Shown piece by piece: positions 42,782 to 54,216 of a DNA stretch of 64,000 bases. Source of the DNA: Pelagibacterales bacterium SAG-MED41 (lineage in GTDB: Bacteria > Pseudomonadota > Alphaproteobacteria > Pelagibacterales > Pelagibacteraceae). Location of the stretch: NCBI GenBank assembly GCA_014653545.1, contig JACWEJ010000003.1:47999-111998 (forward strand), read 5' to 3'. Under the pieces are notes generated by a model. It saw only the letters and a program-made list of their open reading frames with translations. It did not search any database and was not told the origin of the DNA. Within the stretch, counting starts at the first letter, position 1. Each line of letters begins with the position of its first letter. The translations under genes were made by a program, and so were the position numbers.

Positions 42782-43657
42782 GTGAAGTCAATGAATATTA
42801 TTTGCTTTGGTTTTGGGCAAGTAGCAAAAAACTTTATTAAAAAACTAAAAGACCAAGGAACCACTTTCAAATTAACGACTACATCAAGAGAAGAGTCTAA
42901 AACTAAAGAATTTGAAAATATAAATTATGAAAGCTTTCAATTTACAGAAGAAGGTTTTGATAAAAATTTTTTAAAAAGATTTAATGAAGCAGATCATATT
43001 TTGCTATCTATAGCTCCAATTCATGGAGTTGATATAGTTATAAAAAATTTTAAAGATAATTTTAAGTCAAACAAATTAAAATGGATAACTTACCTTTCAG
43101 CGACGAGTGTTTATGGAGATCATAATGGAGAATGGGTAAATGAAAATAGCGAGACCAAACCAACCTCATCGAACGGCATTGAGAGACTTAAAGTTGAAAA
43201 AGAATGGATGCAGATAGCGAATAAATTTGATTTACCATTTCAAATTTTTAGATTATCTGGAATTTACTCAAATCAATTTAATATTTTAAAGAGATTAAAG
43301 TCAGGAGAAGCAAAGATAATAAATAAAAAAAATCATTTTTTCTCACGTATTCATGTGGAAGATATTGCAAATATTTTATCAATCTCTTTAAATAATTTCA
43401 AAAAAAAAGAAATTTATAATATTTCAGATAATTTACCTGCGTCTGCAGAAGAAGTCGTTATGTACGGAGTTAAACTGTTAGGAATAGATAAGCCTAAAAC
43501 TATAGAAATTAATGAAATAGAAAGCGAGATGTTAAAAAATTTTTATAAAGACTCAAAAAAAGTAAATAATAAAAAGATGAGACAATTTTTTAATCATAAA
43601 TTAAAGTACCCAACTTATGTTGAAGGACTAAATTATATCTTTAACAACAATATTTAA
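42782..43657 (+). CDS. SDR-family NAD(P)-binding protein (YeeZ-like)
   Basis: A 291-residue atypical extended SDR. The dinucleotide motif is FGFGQVAKNF near the start, followed by a conserved LSATSVYGDHNGEWVNE (about 101-117) that is typical of YeeZ-type epimerase-like proteins; the YxxxK pair is not obvious. Start is GTG 42782 directly after gltB, or ATG 42791 (MNIICFGFG), which fits the Rossmann strand better. Function unknown. Its end overlaps the convergent hydrolase by 30 bases. Confidence 0.78.
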   Translation: MKSMNIICFGFGQVAKNFIKKLKDQGTTFKLTTTSREESKTKEFENINYESFQFTEEGFDKNFLKRFNEADHILLSIAPIHGVDIVIKNFKDNFKSNKLKWITYLSATSVYGDHNGEWVNENSETKPTSSNGIERLKVEKEWMQIANKFDLPFQIFRLSGIYSNQFNILKRLKSGEAKIINKKNHFFSRIHVEDIANILSISLNNFKKKEIYNISDNLPASAEEVVMYGVKLLGIDKPKTIEINEIESEMLKNFYKDSKKVNNKKMRQFFNHKLKYPTYVEGLNYIFNNNI

Positions 43658-44383
43658 TTCTTTAATTATTTTTTTAAGAGGAACTTGATTTGATAGGCTG
43701 TGGTCCCCGTTTTTAATAACTACTAATTTTTTTTGCGCATTTGGAAATACTGAAAGAACCTTTTTTGAAAAGGACACTGGTACAACTTCATCTTTGCTAC
43801 CGTGAACCATAGTTACTTTAATTTTTGATCTTATTTTTTTAGATAGAATTTTATTTTTTCTTCCATCTTTTATTAGTTGGAATGTAATAGGATATTCATA
43901 TTGTCCCTTTTTAATAATACTTAATCCTCTAGTAATAATTTCATTCTTATTTTTTTTTGAAAACTTTTTCCACATTAATCTTTCAAGAAATTCAGGAGCT
44001 GAGCCTATGCCTACAAAACCCAGTATTTGTTTTTTAAAGTATTTAAACTGATTTAAAGAAATCCAGGCGCCCATGCTAGAACCAACCAGTATAAATTTGT
44101 TTTTTTTTACAATTTTTTTTATTGAATTTTTGGCATCATTTGACCATTCAGTTATATTTCCTTTTGTAAATTCTCCTGATGAATTACCGTGTCCAGAATA
44201 TTCAATTGCTAAAAAACCTAATTTTTTTTTAACAGCATATTTCATAAAGGATCGAGGTTTTTTTCCGTCAATATCAGACATAAACCCTGGAAGAAAAACT
44301 AAATAAAGTTTTTTTTTATAGTAATTGTCTATAAATCTTAGTTTTTTTGTATTTGAAATTTTTAAATATTTAAATTTTTTCAT
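43628..44383 (-). CDS. Alpha/beta hydrolase
   Basis: A 251-residue hydrolase with the nucleophile elbow GSSMG (Ser103), oxyanion region FLPGFMSD (30-37), acid in HGSKDEVVP near 197-205 and histidine in NGDHSLS near 225-231. The pattern resembles small peptidase- or esterase-type proteins of alphaproteobacteria, annotated variously as palmitoyl-protein thioesterase-like. Substrate unknown. It is divergent from the GT4 gene with 36 bases between starts. Confidence 0.85.
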   Translation of the reverse strand: MKKFKYLKISNTKKLRFIDNYYKKKLYLVFLPGFMSDIDGKKPRSFMKYAVKKKLGFLAIEYSGHGNSSGEFTKGNITEWSNDAKNSIKKIVKKNKFILVGSSMGAWISLNQFKYFKKQILGFVGIGSAPEFLERLMWKKFSKKNKNEIITRGLSIIKKGQYEYPITFQLIKDGRKNKILSKKIRSKIKVTMVHGSKDEVVPVSFSKKVLSVFPNAQKKLVVIKNGDHSLSNQVPLKKIIKELNIVVKDII

Positions 44384-44419
44384 ATAATTTTTTTATTTTG
44401 TTATTATATATCAATTAAC

Positions 44420-45577
44420 ATGAGTACAAAAATAAATGTCCTTCAAGTAATACCTAAGCTTGGTTATGGCGGAGCGGAAACAGGATGCTATGACATAGCT
44501 CATTTTCTATCAGAAAATGATTGCGGATCTTTTATAGCCACATCGGGCGGAGGATTATTAAAATTTGTTAAAAAAGATAAAGTTAAAGTGTTCAGGCTGC
44601 CTGTTCACTCAAAAAATCCTCTTATAATTATTTTTAATTCTTTAATGCTATCTTTATATATTATTATTTTTAAAATAAATATTGTCCATGCAAGAAGTCG
44701 AGCACCTGCATGGGCATGTTATTTTGCCTCTTTTTTGACTAGACGAGTGTTTGTAACAACTTTTCATGGAACTTATAATTTTAAGACTAATATCAAAAAA
44801 TTTTACAACAGCATAATGTTAAGAGCAAAATTAACAATTGCTGGATCAAATTTTATCTTTAGTCATATTAACGAAAACTATAGCGAATACCTAAGTAAAG
44901 AAAAAAAACTTAGAGTAATTTATAGAGGAATTAATGTTGATTATTTTAATTCAAAAAATATATCATTACTTAAACAAGAAAAACTTAAAGAAGAATGGAA
45001 TTTATCTTCTAATAAATTTACGATACTTTTACCTGGTAGATTAACCTATTGGAAAGGACAAGAAAAATTTATTGAGTCACTAAATATTTTGATAGAGGAT
45101 TATAATATTACTAATTTTCAAGCCATTATACTTGGTTCTGAACAAGGAAGAAAAGTATATAAAAAAAAATTAGTTAATTTAGTAGAGAGATATAGCTTAA
45201 ATAAAAAAATTAAATTTATTCAACACTGTAAAGAAATGCCGCTAGCTTACTCTTTGTCTGATGTTGCAGTCTCAGCATCTATAGAGCCAGAAGCTTTTGG
45301 AAGAATTTCGGTCGAGGCCCAGTCTATGGGAAAACCAATTATTGCAAGCAATATTGGAGGATCAAAAGAAACAGTGATTAATAAAAAAACTGGTTTATTA
45401 TATAAGCATGACGATCCAAGAGAACTTGCTAAAAGTTTAAATACTGTTATTCAATTATCTCCAGATGAATTGAAATCAATGGGAAATGAGGGCAGAAAAA
45501 ATATTGCTAAAAAATTTGATGTTGAAACAATGTGTCAATCTAATTTAAAAGAATACAGAAGATTAATAAAAAATTAA
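44420..45577 (+). CDS. Glycosyltransferase family 4
   Basis: A 385-residue GT-B enzyme. KLGYGGAETGCYDIAHFL near residues 13-30 is the acceptor-side glycine loop, and EPEAFGRISVEAQSMGKPII near 289-308 is the EX7E donor-binding motif, with GLLYKHDDP following. It likely adds a hexose to lipopolysaccharide or another glycan. The stop overlaps the thrS ATG by one base (TAATG), so thrS may be translated by reinitiation from this mRNA. Confidence 0.9.
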   Translation: MSTKINVLQVIPKLGYGGAETGCYDIAHFLSENDCGSFIATSGGGLLKFVKKDKVKVFRLPVHSKNPLIIIFNSLMLSLYIIIFKINIVHARSRAPAWACYFASFLTRRVFVTTFHGTYNFKTNIKKFYNSIMLRAKLTIAGSNFIFSHINENYSEYLSKEKKLRVIYRGINVDYFNSKNISLLKQEKLKEEWNLSSNKFTILLPGRLTYWKGQEKFIESLNILIEDYNITNFQAIILGSEQGRKVYKKKLVNLVERYSLNKKIKFIQHCKEMPLAYSLSDVAVSASIEPEAFGRISVEAQSMGKPIIASNIGGSKETVINKKTGLLYKHDDPRELAKSLNTVIQLSPDELKSMGNEGRKNIAKKFDVETMCQSNLKEYRRLIKN

Positions 45578-47496
45578 TGCCTCAAATTCAGTTATTAAAC
45601 GGAAAAAAAATAGATTTTGACAAAGCCATTAATGGTTTTGACTTAACCAAAAAAATTAGTAAATCAATTGAAAAAATTGCTTTGATCATGGAAGTAGACG
45701 GCGATCTCAAAGACTTAGGTTATGAAATTACTAAAGATGCAAAGGTAAGAATAATTACTCCAAAAGATAAAGAGGGATTAGAGGTTATAAGACATGATGC
45801 TGCACATATAATGGCTATGGCAGTACAAGAATTATTCCCAGGAACACAGGTTACTATCGGACCTGTAATTGAAAATGGATTTTATTACGACTTTGCAAGG
45901 AAAGAACCTTTTACAAGTGAAGACTTAAAAAAAATAGAGATCAAGATGTCAGAAATAATTGATAAAGACGTTAAAACAAGGAGAGAAGTTTGGGAAAGGG
46001 ATAAAGCGATCACTCATTTTAAAAAAATAGGTGAAAAGTATAAAGCGGAGATAATTGAAAGCATCCCTAAAGGCGAAGAACTTACTGTTTATCATCATGG
46101 TGATACTTGGCACGATCTATGTAGAGGACCACATTTGGTATCATCAGGTAGAATAGGTAAAGCCTTCAAATTGACTAAAGTTTCTGGAGCTTACTGGAGG
46201 GGTGACTCTAACAATGAAATGTTGCAAAGAATTTATGGAACATGTTGGAGCTCTAAAAAAGAACTTGATGATTACCTACATCGACTTGAAGAGGCAGAAA
46301 AAAGAGATCACAGAAAACTTGGAAAAGAAATGGATTTATTTCATTTTAGAGAAGAAAGTCCAGGCTCAGTATTCTGGCATGAGAAAGGCTGGGTATTATT
46401 TCAAAGGTTAATAGAATATATGAGAATGAAGCAAAGATTAGCAGGTTATAAAGAAATAAATACTCCAGAACTTCTAGATAAAACGTTATGGGAAAAGTCT
46501 GGTCACTGGGAAAAATTTGGTGAACACATGTTTACCTCTGAAACACCAGATGATAAAACTTTTGCAGTTAAACCTATGAATTGTCCCGGTTGTGTTCAGG
46601 TTTTTAATCAGGGATTAAAAAGTTATAGAGATTTACCGTTGAAGCTATCCGAATTTGGTAAAGTCCATAGATATGAACCATCGGGAGCACTTCATGGACT
46701 ACTTCGAGTAAGGGCCTTTACACAAGACGATGCTCATATTTTTTGTACTGAGGATCAGATAACTCAAGAGTCATTAATCGTCACAAATTTAATTTTAGAA
46801 ATTTATAAAGCACTTGGATTCGAAAATGTAACATTAAAATATTCCGATAGACCGGAAAAACGAGTTGGAGATGATAGTGTATGGGATAAATCTGAAGCTG
46901 CACTTTTAGCAGCTATAAAAAAATCTAAACTTGAATATACAATTAATAAAGGAGAGGGAGCGTTTTACGGACCAAAAATAGAATTTGTTCTTAGAGATGC
47001 AATAGGCAGAGATTGGCAGTGTGGGACATTGCAAGTCGACTTAAATTTACCTGAAAGATTAGGTGCAACTTTTATTGATAAAGATGGAACAAAAAAAGTT
47101 CCAGTGATGTTACACAGAGCTTTATTCGGATCATTGGAGAGATTTATTGGAATTCTTATAGAAAATTATGCTGGCAAATTACCCTTTTGGTTGTCACCTA
47201 CACAAGCTGTAGTATGTCCCATAGCAGAAGAGAACAACGATTATGTAAAAAAATTATTTGAAGATTTGTTTAAAGAAGGTATACAATGCAAAGTGGATTT
47301 AAGAAATCAAAAAATAAATTATAAAGTTAGAGAACATTCTCTAGCAAAAGTTCCATTTATAATAGTTTGTGGAAAAAAAGAAGTTGCAAACAACACCGTA
47401 ACAGTTAGAAGACTAGGATCTGATAAACAAGAAACTATTAAACGAGATGATCTGATTAAAAATATGCTTTCAGCAAATAAATTACCTTTAAATTAA
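45577..47496 (+). CDS. thrS: Threonyl-tRNA synthetase
   Basis: A 639-residue class II synthetase with TGS domain (1-60), the HDAAHIMA editing-domain motif near 69-76, catalytic core with motif 2 region VHRYEPSGALHGLLRVR, and C-terminal anticodon domain. The zinc-ligand segment reads MNCPGC rather than the MNCPGH of E. coli; the Cys ligand is kept. It heads the translation block thrS-infC-rpmI-rplT-pheST. Confidence 0.95.
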   Translation: MPQIQLLNGKKIDFDKAINGFDLTKKISKSIEKIALIMEVDGDLKDLGYEITKDAKVRIITPKDKEGLEVIRHDAAHIMAMAVQELFPGTQVTIGPVIENGFYYDFARKEPFTSEDLKKIEIKMSEIIDKDVKTRREVWERDKAITHFKKIGEKYKAEIIESIPKGEELTVYHHGDTWHDLCRGPHLVSSGRIGKAFKLTKVSGAYWRGDSNNEMLQRIYGTCWSSKKELDDYLHRLEEAEKRDHRKLGKEMDLFHFREESPGSVFWHEKGWVLFQRLIEYMRMKQRLAGYKEINTPELLDKTLWEKSGHWEKFGEHMFTSETPDDKTFAVKPMNCPGCVQVFNQGLKSYRDLPLKLSEFGKVHRYEPSGALHGLLRVRAFTQDDAHIFCTEDQITQESLIVTNLILEIYKALGFENVTLKYSDRPEKRVGDDSVWDKSEAALLAAIKKSKLEYTINKGEGAFYGPKIEFVLRDAIGRDWQCGTLQVDLNLPERLGATFIDKDGTKKVPVMLHRALFGSLERFIGILIENYAGKLPFWLSPTQAVVCPIAEENNDYVKKLFEDLFKEGIQCKVDLRNQKINYKVREHSLAKVPFIIVCGKKEVANNTVTVRRLGSDKQETIKRDDLIKNMLSANKLPLN

Positions 47497-48042
47497 GTGT
47501 CAAGTTTTAAGCCAAACTACTTTCAAAGAAGAAGTAAACCCCAAGGACCAAAAGCTAACGAAAGAATTAGAGCTTTAGATGTTCAAGTTATAGGAAGTGA
47601 AGGAGGCAACCTTGGCGCTATGCCTTTAAACAAGGCCATTGAATTAGCCAAACAAGAAGGGTTAGATTTAATTGAAATTTCTCCTAACGCAAACCCACCT
47701 GTATGTAAGATTATGGATATGGGTAAATATAAATATGATTTACAAAAAAAAGCCAATCAAGCTAAGAAAAAACAAAAAACAGTTTCGCTTAAAGAAATCA
47801 AGCTTCGACCAGGAACAGAAACTCACGATTATAACTTTAAAATTAAAAACGCTAAAAAATTTATTACAAAAGGCGATAAAGTAAAGTTCACTGTTAAATT
47901 TAAAGGAAGAGAAATGCAACATACTGAACTTGGTAAAGATTTAATGAATAAAATTATTGAAGAAACAAAAGATATAGCCAAAGTTGAAAGCAAGCCAAAA
48001 TTTGAAGGACGACAAATGGTGATGATAATTCAACCTCTTTAA
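47497..48042 (+). CDS. infC: Translation initiation factor IF-3
   Basis: A 181-residue IF-3 with N-domain (VIGSEGGNLGAMPLNKAIEL) and C-domain (KEIKLRPGTETHDYNFK, then VKFTVKFKGREM). It keeps ribosome subunits apart and proofreads start codons. The start is GTG directly after the thrS stop; E. coli infC uses rare AUU for autocontrol by IF-3, so the non-ATG start here may serve similarly, though GTG is only mildly discriminated. Confidence 0.95.
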   Translation: MSSFKPNYFQRRSKPQGPKANERIRALDVQVIGSEGGNLGAMPLNKAIELAKQEGLDLIEISPNANPPVCKIMDMGKYKYDLQKKANQAKKKQKTVSLKEIKLRPGTETHDYNFKIKNAKKFITKGDKVKFTVKFKGREMQHTELGKDLMNKIIEETKDIAKVESKPKFEGRQMVMIIQPL

Positions 48043-48102
48043 ATCACTAATAATTGCATCTTGTAAACATTTATTAATGCCTATATAAGTCCGAAATATT
48101 TT

Positions 48103-48309
48103 ATGCCTAAACTTAAAACAAAAAGCTCAGCAAAAAAAAGATTTAGATTTACTGCTTCAGGTAAAATAAAAATGCCTCAAGCAGGTAAAAGACACGGCAT
48201 GATTAAGCGAACAAATTCACAAATCAGAAAACAACGAGGCACTACAATAATGACAAAACAAGATACTAAGATTGTCAAATCGTATATGCCATATAATTTA
48301 AGAGGATAA
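48103..48309 (+). CDS. rpmI: Ribosomal protein bL35
   Basis: A 68-residue basic protein starting [20 protein letters not shown] and with [19 protein letters not shown], standard for bL35. It is followed after one base by rplT. The 60-base leader between infC and rpmI has no recognisable L20-binding structure at this level of inspection. Confidence 0.97.
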   Translation: MPKLKTKSSAKKRFRFTASGKIKMPQAGKRHGMIKRTNSQIRKQRGTTIMTKQDTKIVKSYMPYNLRG

Positions 48310-48310
48310 T

Positions 48311-48667
48311 ATGGCTAGAACAAAACGAGGTGTAGTTAGTAGAGCAAAACATAATAAAGTTTTAAAATTAGTAAAAGGTCAAAGAGGAAGAAGAAAAAAT
48401 ACTATTCGTATTGCTCGTCAAGCAATGGAGAAGGCAATGCAATACGCTTACAGAGACAGAAAAGCAAAAAAAAGAGAATTTAGATCACTGTGGATTCAAA
48501 GAATTAATGCAGGTGTGAGGGCAGAAGGTTTGACTTATGCAAAATTTATTAACGGTTTAGTAAAATCTAAAATAAAATTAGATAGAAAAGTTCTAGCAGA
48601 GCTTGCTTATAATAATCCCGAAGTCTTTAAATCAGTAGTTAAAAAGGTTCAATCCTCCCTAGCTTAA
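48311..48667 (+). CDS. rplT: Ribosomal protein bL20
   Basis: A 118-residue large-subunit assembly protein, recognised by [20 protein letters not shown], the [17 protein letters not shown] helix and [16 protein letters not shown]. Length is normal. In other bacteria bL20 represses its own operon; whether this holds here is not visible. Confidence 0.97.
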   Translation: MARTKRGVVSRAKHNKVLKLVKGQRGRRKNTIRIARQAMEKAMQYAYRDRKAKKREFRSLWIQRINAGVRAEGLTYAKFINGLVKSKIKLDRKVLAELAYNNPEVFKSVVKKVQSSLA

Positions 48668-48715
48668 AAGGGTCTTTGATTTAATCTCAACTTAATATAA
48701 AAAATCAATTACCTA

Positions 48716-49783
48716 ATGAGTGATTTAGATAAAATAAGTTCAGTCTTCAATGCTAAGATTGATACTGTAAAAACAAAAGACGACCTTCAAAATATTAAGA
48801 CTGAATTTTTTGGAAAAAATGGTCAAATTACTCAACAGTTCAAAACTTTGGGAAATCTAGACCCAGAAAAAAGAAAAGATTTTGCCTCAAATTTAAATAA
48901 AATTAAAGATGATTTAACTAATCAATTAGAGCAAAAAAATATCGAGATTGAAACTAGTGAAATTAATGAAAAACTTAAAAATGAAAAAGTTGATGTTACT
49001 TTACCGACTAGACCTGCGCGGCTAGGAAAAATTCATCCAGTCTCACAAGTTATAGATGAAATATCTTCTATATTTTCAGAAATAGGCTTTTCAGTTGCAG
49101 AGGGACCTGATGTCGAAACAGAATATAATAATTTTACAGCGTTGAATACTCCTGAGGAGCACCCGGCTAGAGATATGCATGACACTTTTTATTTAGAAGA
49201 AAATAAAAAGTTATTGTTAAGAACACACACATCACCGGTTCAAATTAGAACAATGTTAGCTAGCAAACCGCCTTTTAAAATAATTGTACCTGGAAGAACT
49301 TACAGGTGTGACAGTGATCAGACTCACGCTCCAATGTTTCATCAACTTGAAGGTCTCCATATAGACAAAGGTATCACAATGGGACATCTCAAAGGTTGTC
49401 TAGACTATTTTATAAAAGAATTTTTTGAAGTTAAAAATGTAAAAATGAGATTTAGACCAAGTCATTTTCCTTTTACTGAACCATCAGCGGAAGTCGATAT
49501 TAGATACAAAATTGAAAAAGGAAAAATTGTTATTGGAGAAGGAGACAAGTGGTTAGAAGTTTTAGGATGTGGAATGGTTCATCCTAACGTTTTAAAAAAT
49601 GTAAAAATAGATACAAAAAAATATCAAGGATTTGCTTTCGGAATAGGCATCGATCGTTTAGCAATGCTAAAATATGGAATAAATGATTTAAGAGCTTTTT
49701 TTGAAGCGGACTACAGATGGTTAAGTCATTTTGGATTTGATCCACTAGATGTTCCAACAAACTATAGAGGGCTAAGCAAATGA
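48716..49783 (+). CDS. pheS: Phenylalanyl-tRNA synthetase alpha subunit
   Basis: A 355-residue class II catalytic subunit: N-terminal coiled coil (about 1-90), then [19 protein letters not shown], motif 2 [20 protein letters not shown] and motif 3 [16 protein letters not shown] near the C-terminus. It overlaps pheT by four bases, as usual for the pair. Confidence 0.97.
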   Translation: MSDLDKISSVFNAKIDTVKTKDDLQNIKTEFFGKNGQITQQFKTLGNLDPEKRKDFASNLNKIKDDLTNQLEQKNIEIETSEINEKLKNEKVDVTLPTRPARLGKIHPVSQVIDEISSIFSEIGFSVAEGPDVETEYNNFTALNTPEEHPARDMHDTFYLEENKKLLLRTHTSPVQIRTMLASKPPFKIIVPGRTYRCDSDQTHAPMFHQLEGLHIDKGITMGHLKGCLDYFIKEFFEVKNVKMRFRPSHFPFTEPSAEVDIRYKIEKGKIVIGEGDKWLEVLGCGMVHPNVLKNVKIDTKKYQGFAFGIGIDRLAMLKYGINDLRAFFEADYRWLSHFGFDPLDVPTNYRGLSK

Positions 49784-52182
49784 TTATTACAATCCCTTGG
49801 CTTAAAGAGCATCTTAAAACAGCCGCTAAAGAAAATGAAATTATTGATCAGCTTACAAATATAGGACTTGAAGTTGAAGCCATCAAAGAAAACTCTGGTG
49901 AGATGGGTAAGTTTAAAATTGCAAAAGTTTTAAAAGCAGAAAAACATCCCAACGCCGATAAGTTAAAAGTTTGCGATGTAACAATTGGAGGGAAAGAGAT
50001 TTTAAAAGTTGTTTGTGGAGCGCCTAATGCTAGAGAAGGCTTAATTACAATCTATGCACCCCCGGGCGCTGTAATACCTAAAACAAATTTTGAATTAAAG
50101 GTAGCAAAAATAAGGGGTGTAGAGTCGAAAGGAATGCTCTGCTCGGAAAGTGAACTCAATTTATCTAATGAAAGCGAAGGGATAATTGAACTTAAAAATA
50201 ACGAGAAAGAGATAGGAAAAAGTTATTTTAAAGGAAGTTCACAAAGAGCTATTGATATTTCCATAACACCAAATCGAGCTGATTGTTTAGGTATCAGGGG
50301 TATTGCAAGAGATCTTTCTTCAGCAGGAGTTGGAAAATTAATACAGCCAATAAGAAAAAAAATTAAACAAAATACAAAACATCAAGTTAAAACATCAATC
50401 GCAAAAGAAAAGAGTCAAGGATGTTATATTTTTGGAAGTTGTTATATTAAAAATATTACAAATAAGGAAAGCCCCGAATGGCTTAAAAATAAATTAATCG
50501 CATTAGGTTTGAAACCTATCTCTGCAGTGGTGGATATCACTAACTATGTAATGTTTGATTTAAACAGACCATTACACGCTTATGATTCAGATAAGATAAA
50601 TAAAGAGATCATAGTAAGAAACGCCAAGGAGGGGGAGATATTCGATGCCCTTGATAAAAAAAAATATAAACTTAAAAAAGATATGTGTGTTATTTCTGAT
50701 AAATCCGGTGTTTTAGGTTTAGGAGGGATTATTGGAGGAACGACTACTTCGACTGAATTAGAGACAAAAAATATACTTTTAGAGGCTGCTTATTTTAGTC
50801 CTTCATCAATAAGAAAAACAGCTAGAGAACTAAATATAAATACTGATGCGAAATATAGATTTGAAAGAGGAATTGATCCAAACTCGATTAAAGAGGGATT
50901 AGAGCTTGCGACTGAACTTATTTTAAAAATTTGTGGAGGTGAAGCTAGCAAATTTAAAATTGTCGGAAAGACGAATAAAAAAAATAAGATAATTAACTTT
51001 CAAGTAGAAAAATTTGAAAAGCTGATTGGCGTTTCAATCACTGCTAAAGAAATTGATAAAATTTTATCTTCTTTGGGTTTTAAATGTAAAAAAAATCAAA
51101 AATCTTTGAAAATAGAAGTTCCAAGTTGGAGACCAGATGTAAGTTTGGACGAAGATCTAATTGAGGAACTGATTAGGATTAAAGGATTTGATAACATAAA
51201 ATTAATTGAACCAAGTAAAAACAGAACTCAAGATACTTTAAACTTTAAACAAAAACTTTTCCATTTATCACAAAGGTCTTTAGCTTCAAAGGGCTATATG
51301 GAAATAGTTACTTGGTCTTTTACTGACTCTAAAATTGACAAACTGTTTTCTAAAGGTGAAAAAGAAATTCCAATATTAAATCCTATTTCTTCTGATTTGA
51401 ATGTTTTAAGACGTTCGATTTTCTCTAATTTAGCTTTTTATCTAAAAAAAAATCAGGATAGAGGTTACGAAGACCTATCTTTGTTTGAAATAGGCCCAAC
51501 ATTTTTTGGAAAAAATCCAGGTGAACAACAAATTGTGGTTGGAGGATTGAAATCTGGAAAAATTAATAGAAAAAGCTGGTTAGACAAGGAAAGAGATGTA
51601 GATGTTTTTGATATAAAAAGTGACACTATTAAAACTTTAATTGAACTTGGTATTGAAGAGAAATATCTTTTTGTCAGTGATAATACGAAACATAGTTATC
51701 ATCCGGGAAGATCAGGATCTATTACTTTAAAATCAGAAAAAGGACCTCACTTAGCTTATTTCGGTGAAATACATCCTGCCATAATCAAAAACTTAGATTA
51801 CAAAGATAATAATATTTTTGGATTTGAGATATTTTTGAAAAATATACCTGAGCCAAACAAAAAACTAAGACTTAGCAAAAAAAGCTTTCAAGCTTCAGAC
51901 TATCAAAAATCAGAAAGAGATTTTGCTTTCGTAATAGATAAAATCTTTAAAATTGGAGCCCTTGAGAAAATTATAAGTGAAGTTGATGAGAGTTTAATAC
52001 AAAAAGTATCAACTTTTGATATTTATGAGGGTGAAAATATTCCAAAAGATAAAAAGTCAGTTGCAATTAATGTTACTTTACAAGCTGTCGATAAAACTCT
52101 TACAGAGAACGACTTAGATGAGATCAGCAAAAAGATTATTGACACAGTAAGTAAAAAAACTGGCGCTACAATTAGGTCCTAA
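49780..52182 (+). CDS. pheT: Phenylalanyl-tRNA synthetase beta subunit
   Basis: An 800-residue subunit with the OB-fold tRNA-binding domain ([16 protein letters not shown] near 47-62), the B3/B4 editing domain ([18 protein letters not shown] near 165-182), B5, and the C-terminal FDX-ACB domain ([14 protein letters not shown] onward). Complete in length. The stop overlaps the lepA ATG by one base (TAATG). Confidence 0.97.
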   Translation: MIITIPWLKEHLKTAAKENEIIDQLTNIGLEVEAIKENSGEMGKFKIAKVLKAEKHPNADKLKVCDVTIGGKEILKVVCGAPNAREGLITIYAPPGAVIPKTNFELKVAKIRGVESKGMLCSESELNLSNESEGIIELKNNEKEIGKSYFKGSSQRAIDISITPNRADCLGIRGIARDLSSAGVGKLIQPIRKKIKQNTKHQVKTSIAKEKSQGCYIFGSCYIKNITNKESPEWLKNKLIALGLKPISAVVDITNYVMFDLNRPLHAYDSDKINKEIIVRNAKEGEIFDALDKKKYKLKKDMCVISDKSGVLGLGGIIGGTTTSTELETKNILLEAAYFSPSSIRKTARELNINTDAKYRFERGIDPNSIKEGLELATELILKICGGEASKFKIVGKTNKKNKIINFQVEKFEKLIGVSITAKEIDKILSSLGFKCKKNQKSLKIEVPSWRPDVSLDEDLIEELIRIKGFDNIKLIEPSKNRTQDTLNFKQKLFHLSQRSLASKGYMEIVTWSFTDSKIDKLFSKGEKEIPILNPISSDLNVLRRSIFSNLAFYLKKNQDRGYEDLSLFEIGPTFFGKNPGEQQIVVGGLKSGKINRKSWLDKERDVDVFDIKSDTIKTLIELGIEEKYLFVSDNTKHSYHPGRSGSITLKSEKGPHLAYFGEIHPAIIKNLDYKDNNIFGFEIFLKNIPEPNKKLRLSKKSFQASDYQKSERDFAFVIDKIFKIGALEKIISEVDESLIQKVSTFDIYEGENIPKDKKSVAINVTLQAVDKTLTENDLDEISKKIIDTVSKKTGATIRS

Positions 52183-53990
52183 TGTCAGATATAAAAAGAA
52201 TACGTAATTTTTCAATAATTGCGCATATAGATCATGGTAAATCAACAATTGCCGACCGAATTATACATAAATGTGGTGGGTTAACAGATCGTGAAATGAA
52301 ACAACAAGTTTTAGACTCTATGGATATTGAAAGAGAAAGAGGAATTACAATAAAAGCTCAAACAGTAAAACTTAATTATAAGGCTAAAGACGGCAAAGAT
52401 TATATATTGAATATTATTGATACCCCAGGCCACGTAGATTTTGGTTACGAAGTAAGTCGTTCTCTATCAGCATGTGAGGGTTCTCTACTAATTGTTGATA
52501 GCACCCAAGGAGTAGAAGCTCAAACCTTAGCAAACGTTTACCAAGCTTTAGAAATCAATCATGAAGTTATACCCATCTTAAATAAAATAGATTTACCGGC
52601 TTCAGATATCGAAAAAACAAAAACAGAAATTGAAGATGTTGTAGGAATAGAAACAACAAATGCTATTTCTTGTTCAGGTAAAACTGGTGAAGGTATTGAT
52701 CAAATCTTAGAAGCAATCATAAATAAATTACCTTCTCCAAAAGGTAATCTCGATGAAAAATTGAAATGTCTATTGGTTGATAGTTGGTATGATAGTTATT
52801 TAGGAGTAGTGATATTAGTTAGAGTTATTAATGGTAAATTAAAAAAAAATATGAAGGTTAAACTAATGTCTAATGATAAAGAATACATAATAGAAAAAGT
52901 TGGCGTGTTTACACCAAAGCCAAATGACATAGGGGAATTAAATTCTGGAGAAATTGGTTTTATAATAACTGGAATTAAGTCTCTTTTAGAAACTAAAGTT
53001 GGTGATACGATTTGTGATGCCAATGACCCCATTACTAATCCATTACCAGGATTTAAGCCGAGTAAGCCCGTTGTATTTTGTGGACTTTTTCCTGTTGATA
53101 GTTCCGAGTATCAAAAACTTAAAGACGGTTTAGCAAAATTAAAGTTAAATGACGCAAGTTTTTCTTACGAACCGGAGTCTTCTAGCGCTTTAGGATTAGG
53201 CTTTAGATGTGGTTTCTTAGGCCTATTACATCTTGAGATTATTACTGAAAGACTTGAGAGAGAATTTGACGTTAATCTAATTACTACTACTCCAGGAGTG
53301 ATTTACAAAGTTCATAAAAATAAAGGCGAAATTATAGATTTGCAAAACCCCTCTAATATGCCAAATCCTTCCTTAATAGAAAAAATTGAAGAGCCTTGGA
53401 TTAAGTCTACAATTATCACTCCGGATGAATACCTTGGATCAATCATTAAAATTTGCCAAGAAAAAAGAGGCATTCAAACAAATTTAAGTTATTCAGGGAA
53501 AAGGGCTGTATTATCATATGATCTCCCGCTCAATGAAGTTGTTTTTGATTTTAACGATAAATTAAAATCTATTTCAAGTGGTTACGCTAGCTTCGATTAT
53601 GAAATTTCTGATTACCGAGAGGGAGATTTAGTTAAATTAGGCATTCTAGTTAATGCTGAACCTGTAGACGCACTAGCCATGATTATTCATAAAGATTTTG
53701 CACAAACTACTGGACGTCAAGTTTGTGAAAAATTGAAAGATTTGATTCCCAGACATAATTTTATGATACCAGTTCAGGCCGCTATAGGAGGAAAGATAGT
53801 AGCAAGAGAGTCAATTAAAGGATTTAAAAAAGATGTACTCACTAAAATACATGGCGGAGGTGCTACAGATCGAAAAAGAAAACTTTTGGAAAAACAAAAA
53901 AAAGGAAAAGCTAGATCCAAACAATTTGGTAAAGTAGAAATACCCCAAGAGGCTTTTATTGGCGTTTTAAAAATAAATAAAGAAACTTAA
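52182..53990 (+). CDS. lepA: Elongation factor 4 (LepA)
   Basis: A 602-residue translational GTPase with G1 [10 protein letters not shown]3 [16 protein letters not shown]4 NKIDLP and the LepA-specific C-terminal domain ending in [20 protein letters not shown]. It acts on stalled or mistranslocated ribosomes. It ends the pheST run and is followed after five bases by tRNA-Ser, so that tRNA may be cotranscribed. Confidence 0.97.
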   Translation: MSDIKRIRNFSIIAHIDHGKSTIADRIIHKCGGLTDREMKQQVLDSMDIERERGITIKAQTVKLNYKAKDGKDYILNIIDTPGHVDFGYEVSRSLSACEGSLLIVDSTQGVEAQTLANVYQALEINHEVIPILNKIDLPASDIEKTKTEIEDVVGIETTNAISCSGKTGEGIDQILEAIINKLPSPKGNLDEKLKCLLVDSWYDSYLGVVILVRVINGKLKKNMKVKLMSNDKEYIIEKVGVFTPKPNDIGELNSGEIGFIITGIKSLLETKVGDTICDANDPITNPLPGFKPSKPVVFCGLFPVDSSEYQKLKDGLAKLKLNDASFSYEPESSSALGLGFRCGFLGLLHLEIITERLEREFDVNLITTTPGVIYKVHKNKGEIIDLQNPSNMPNPSLIEKIEEPWIKSTIITPDEYLGSIIKICQEKRGIQTNLSYSGKRAVLSYDLPLNEVVFDFNDKLKSISSGYASFDYEISDYREGDLVKLGILVNAEPVDALAMIIHKDFAQTTGRQVCEKLKDLIPRHNFMIPVQAAIGGKIVARESIKGFKKDVLTKIHGGGATDRKRKLLEKQKKGKARSKQFGKVEIPQEAFIGVLKINKET

Positions 53991-53995
53991 AATTT

Positions 53996-54085
53996 GGAGA
54001 GGTGGCCGAGTGGTTGAAGGCGCACGCTTGGAAAGCGTGTAAACGGGAAACCGTTTCGAGGGTTCGAATCCCTCTCTCTCCGCCA
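53996..54085 (+). tRNA. tRNA-Ser(GGA)
   Basis: A class II tRNA of 90 bases. Acceptor GGAGAGG pairs with TCTCTCC (one G-T), then G and an encoded CCA. Anticodon stem CACGC/GCGTG encloses TTGGAAA, giving anticodon GGA (serine). A long variable arm (AACGGGAAACCGTT region) and the T-loop TTCGAAT are present. Confidence 0.97.
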
Positions 54086-54179
54086 TTTTTTAAAGATCTT
54101 CAAAAAATAAGAACTTTTCTATCCACATACAACCTAAAAGAGTCTTAAATTTTTTAAGCGAATCTAATAATATCAATTT

Positions 54180-54211
54180 AAGGGCAGCGGAGGGAGACTG
54201 AAGCTGCCTTT
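54180..54211 (+). terminator. Hairpin after tRNA-Ser, likely terminator
   Basis: AAGGGCAGC (54180-54188) and GCTGCCTTT (54203-54211) pair over nine positions with one G-T, around a 14-base purine-rich loop. A T-rich stretch follows a few bases on. It is GC-rich against the background and lies between the tRNA and the convergent NlpC/P60 gene, so it probably ends one or both transcripts. Confidence 0.5.
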
Positions 54212-54216
54212 GCTAT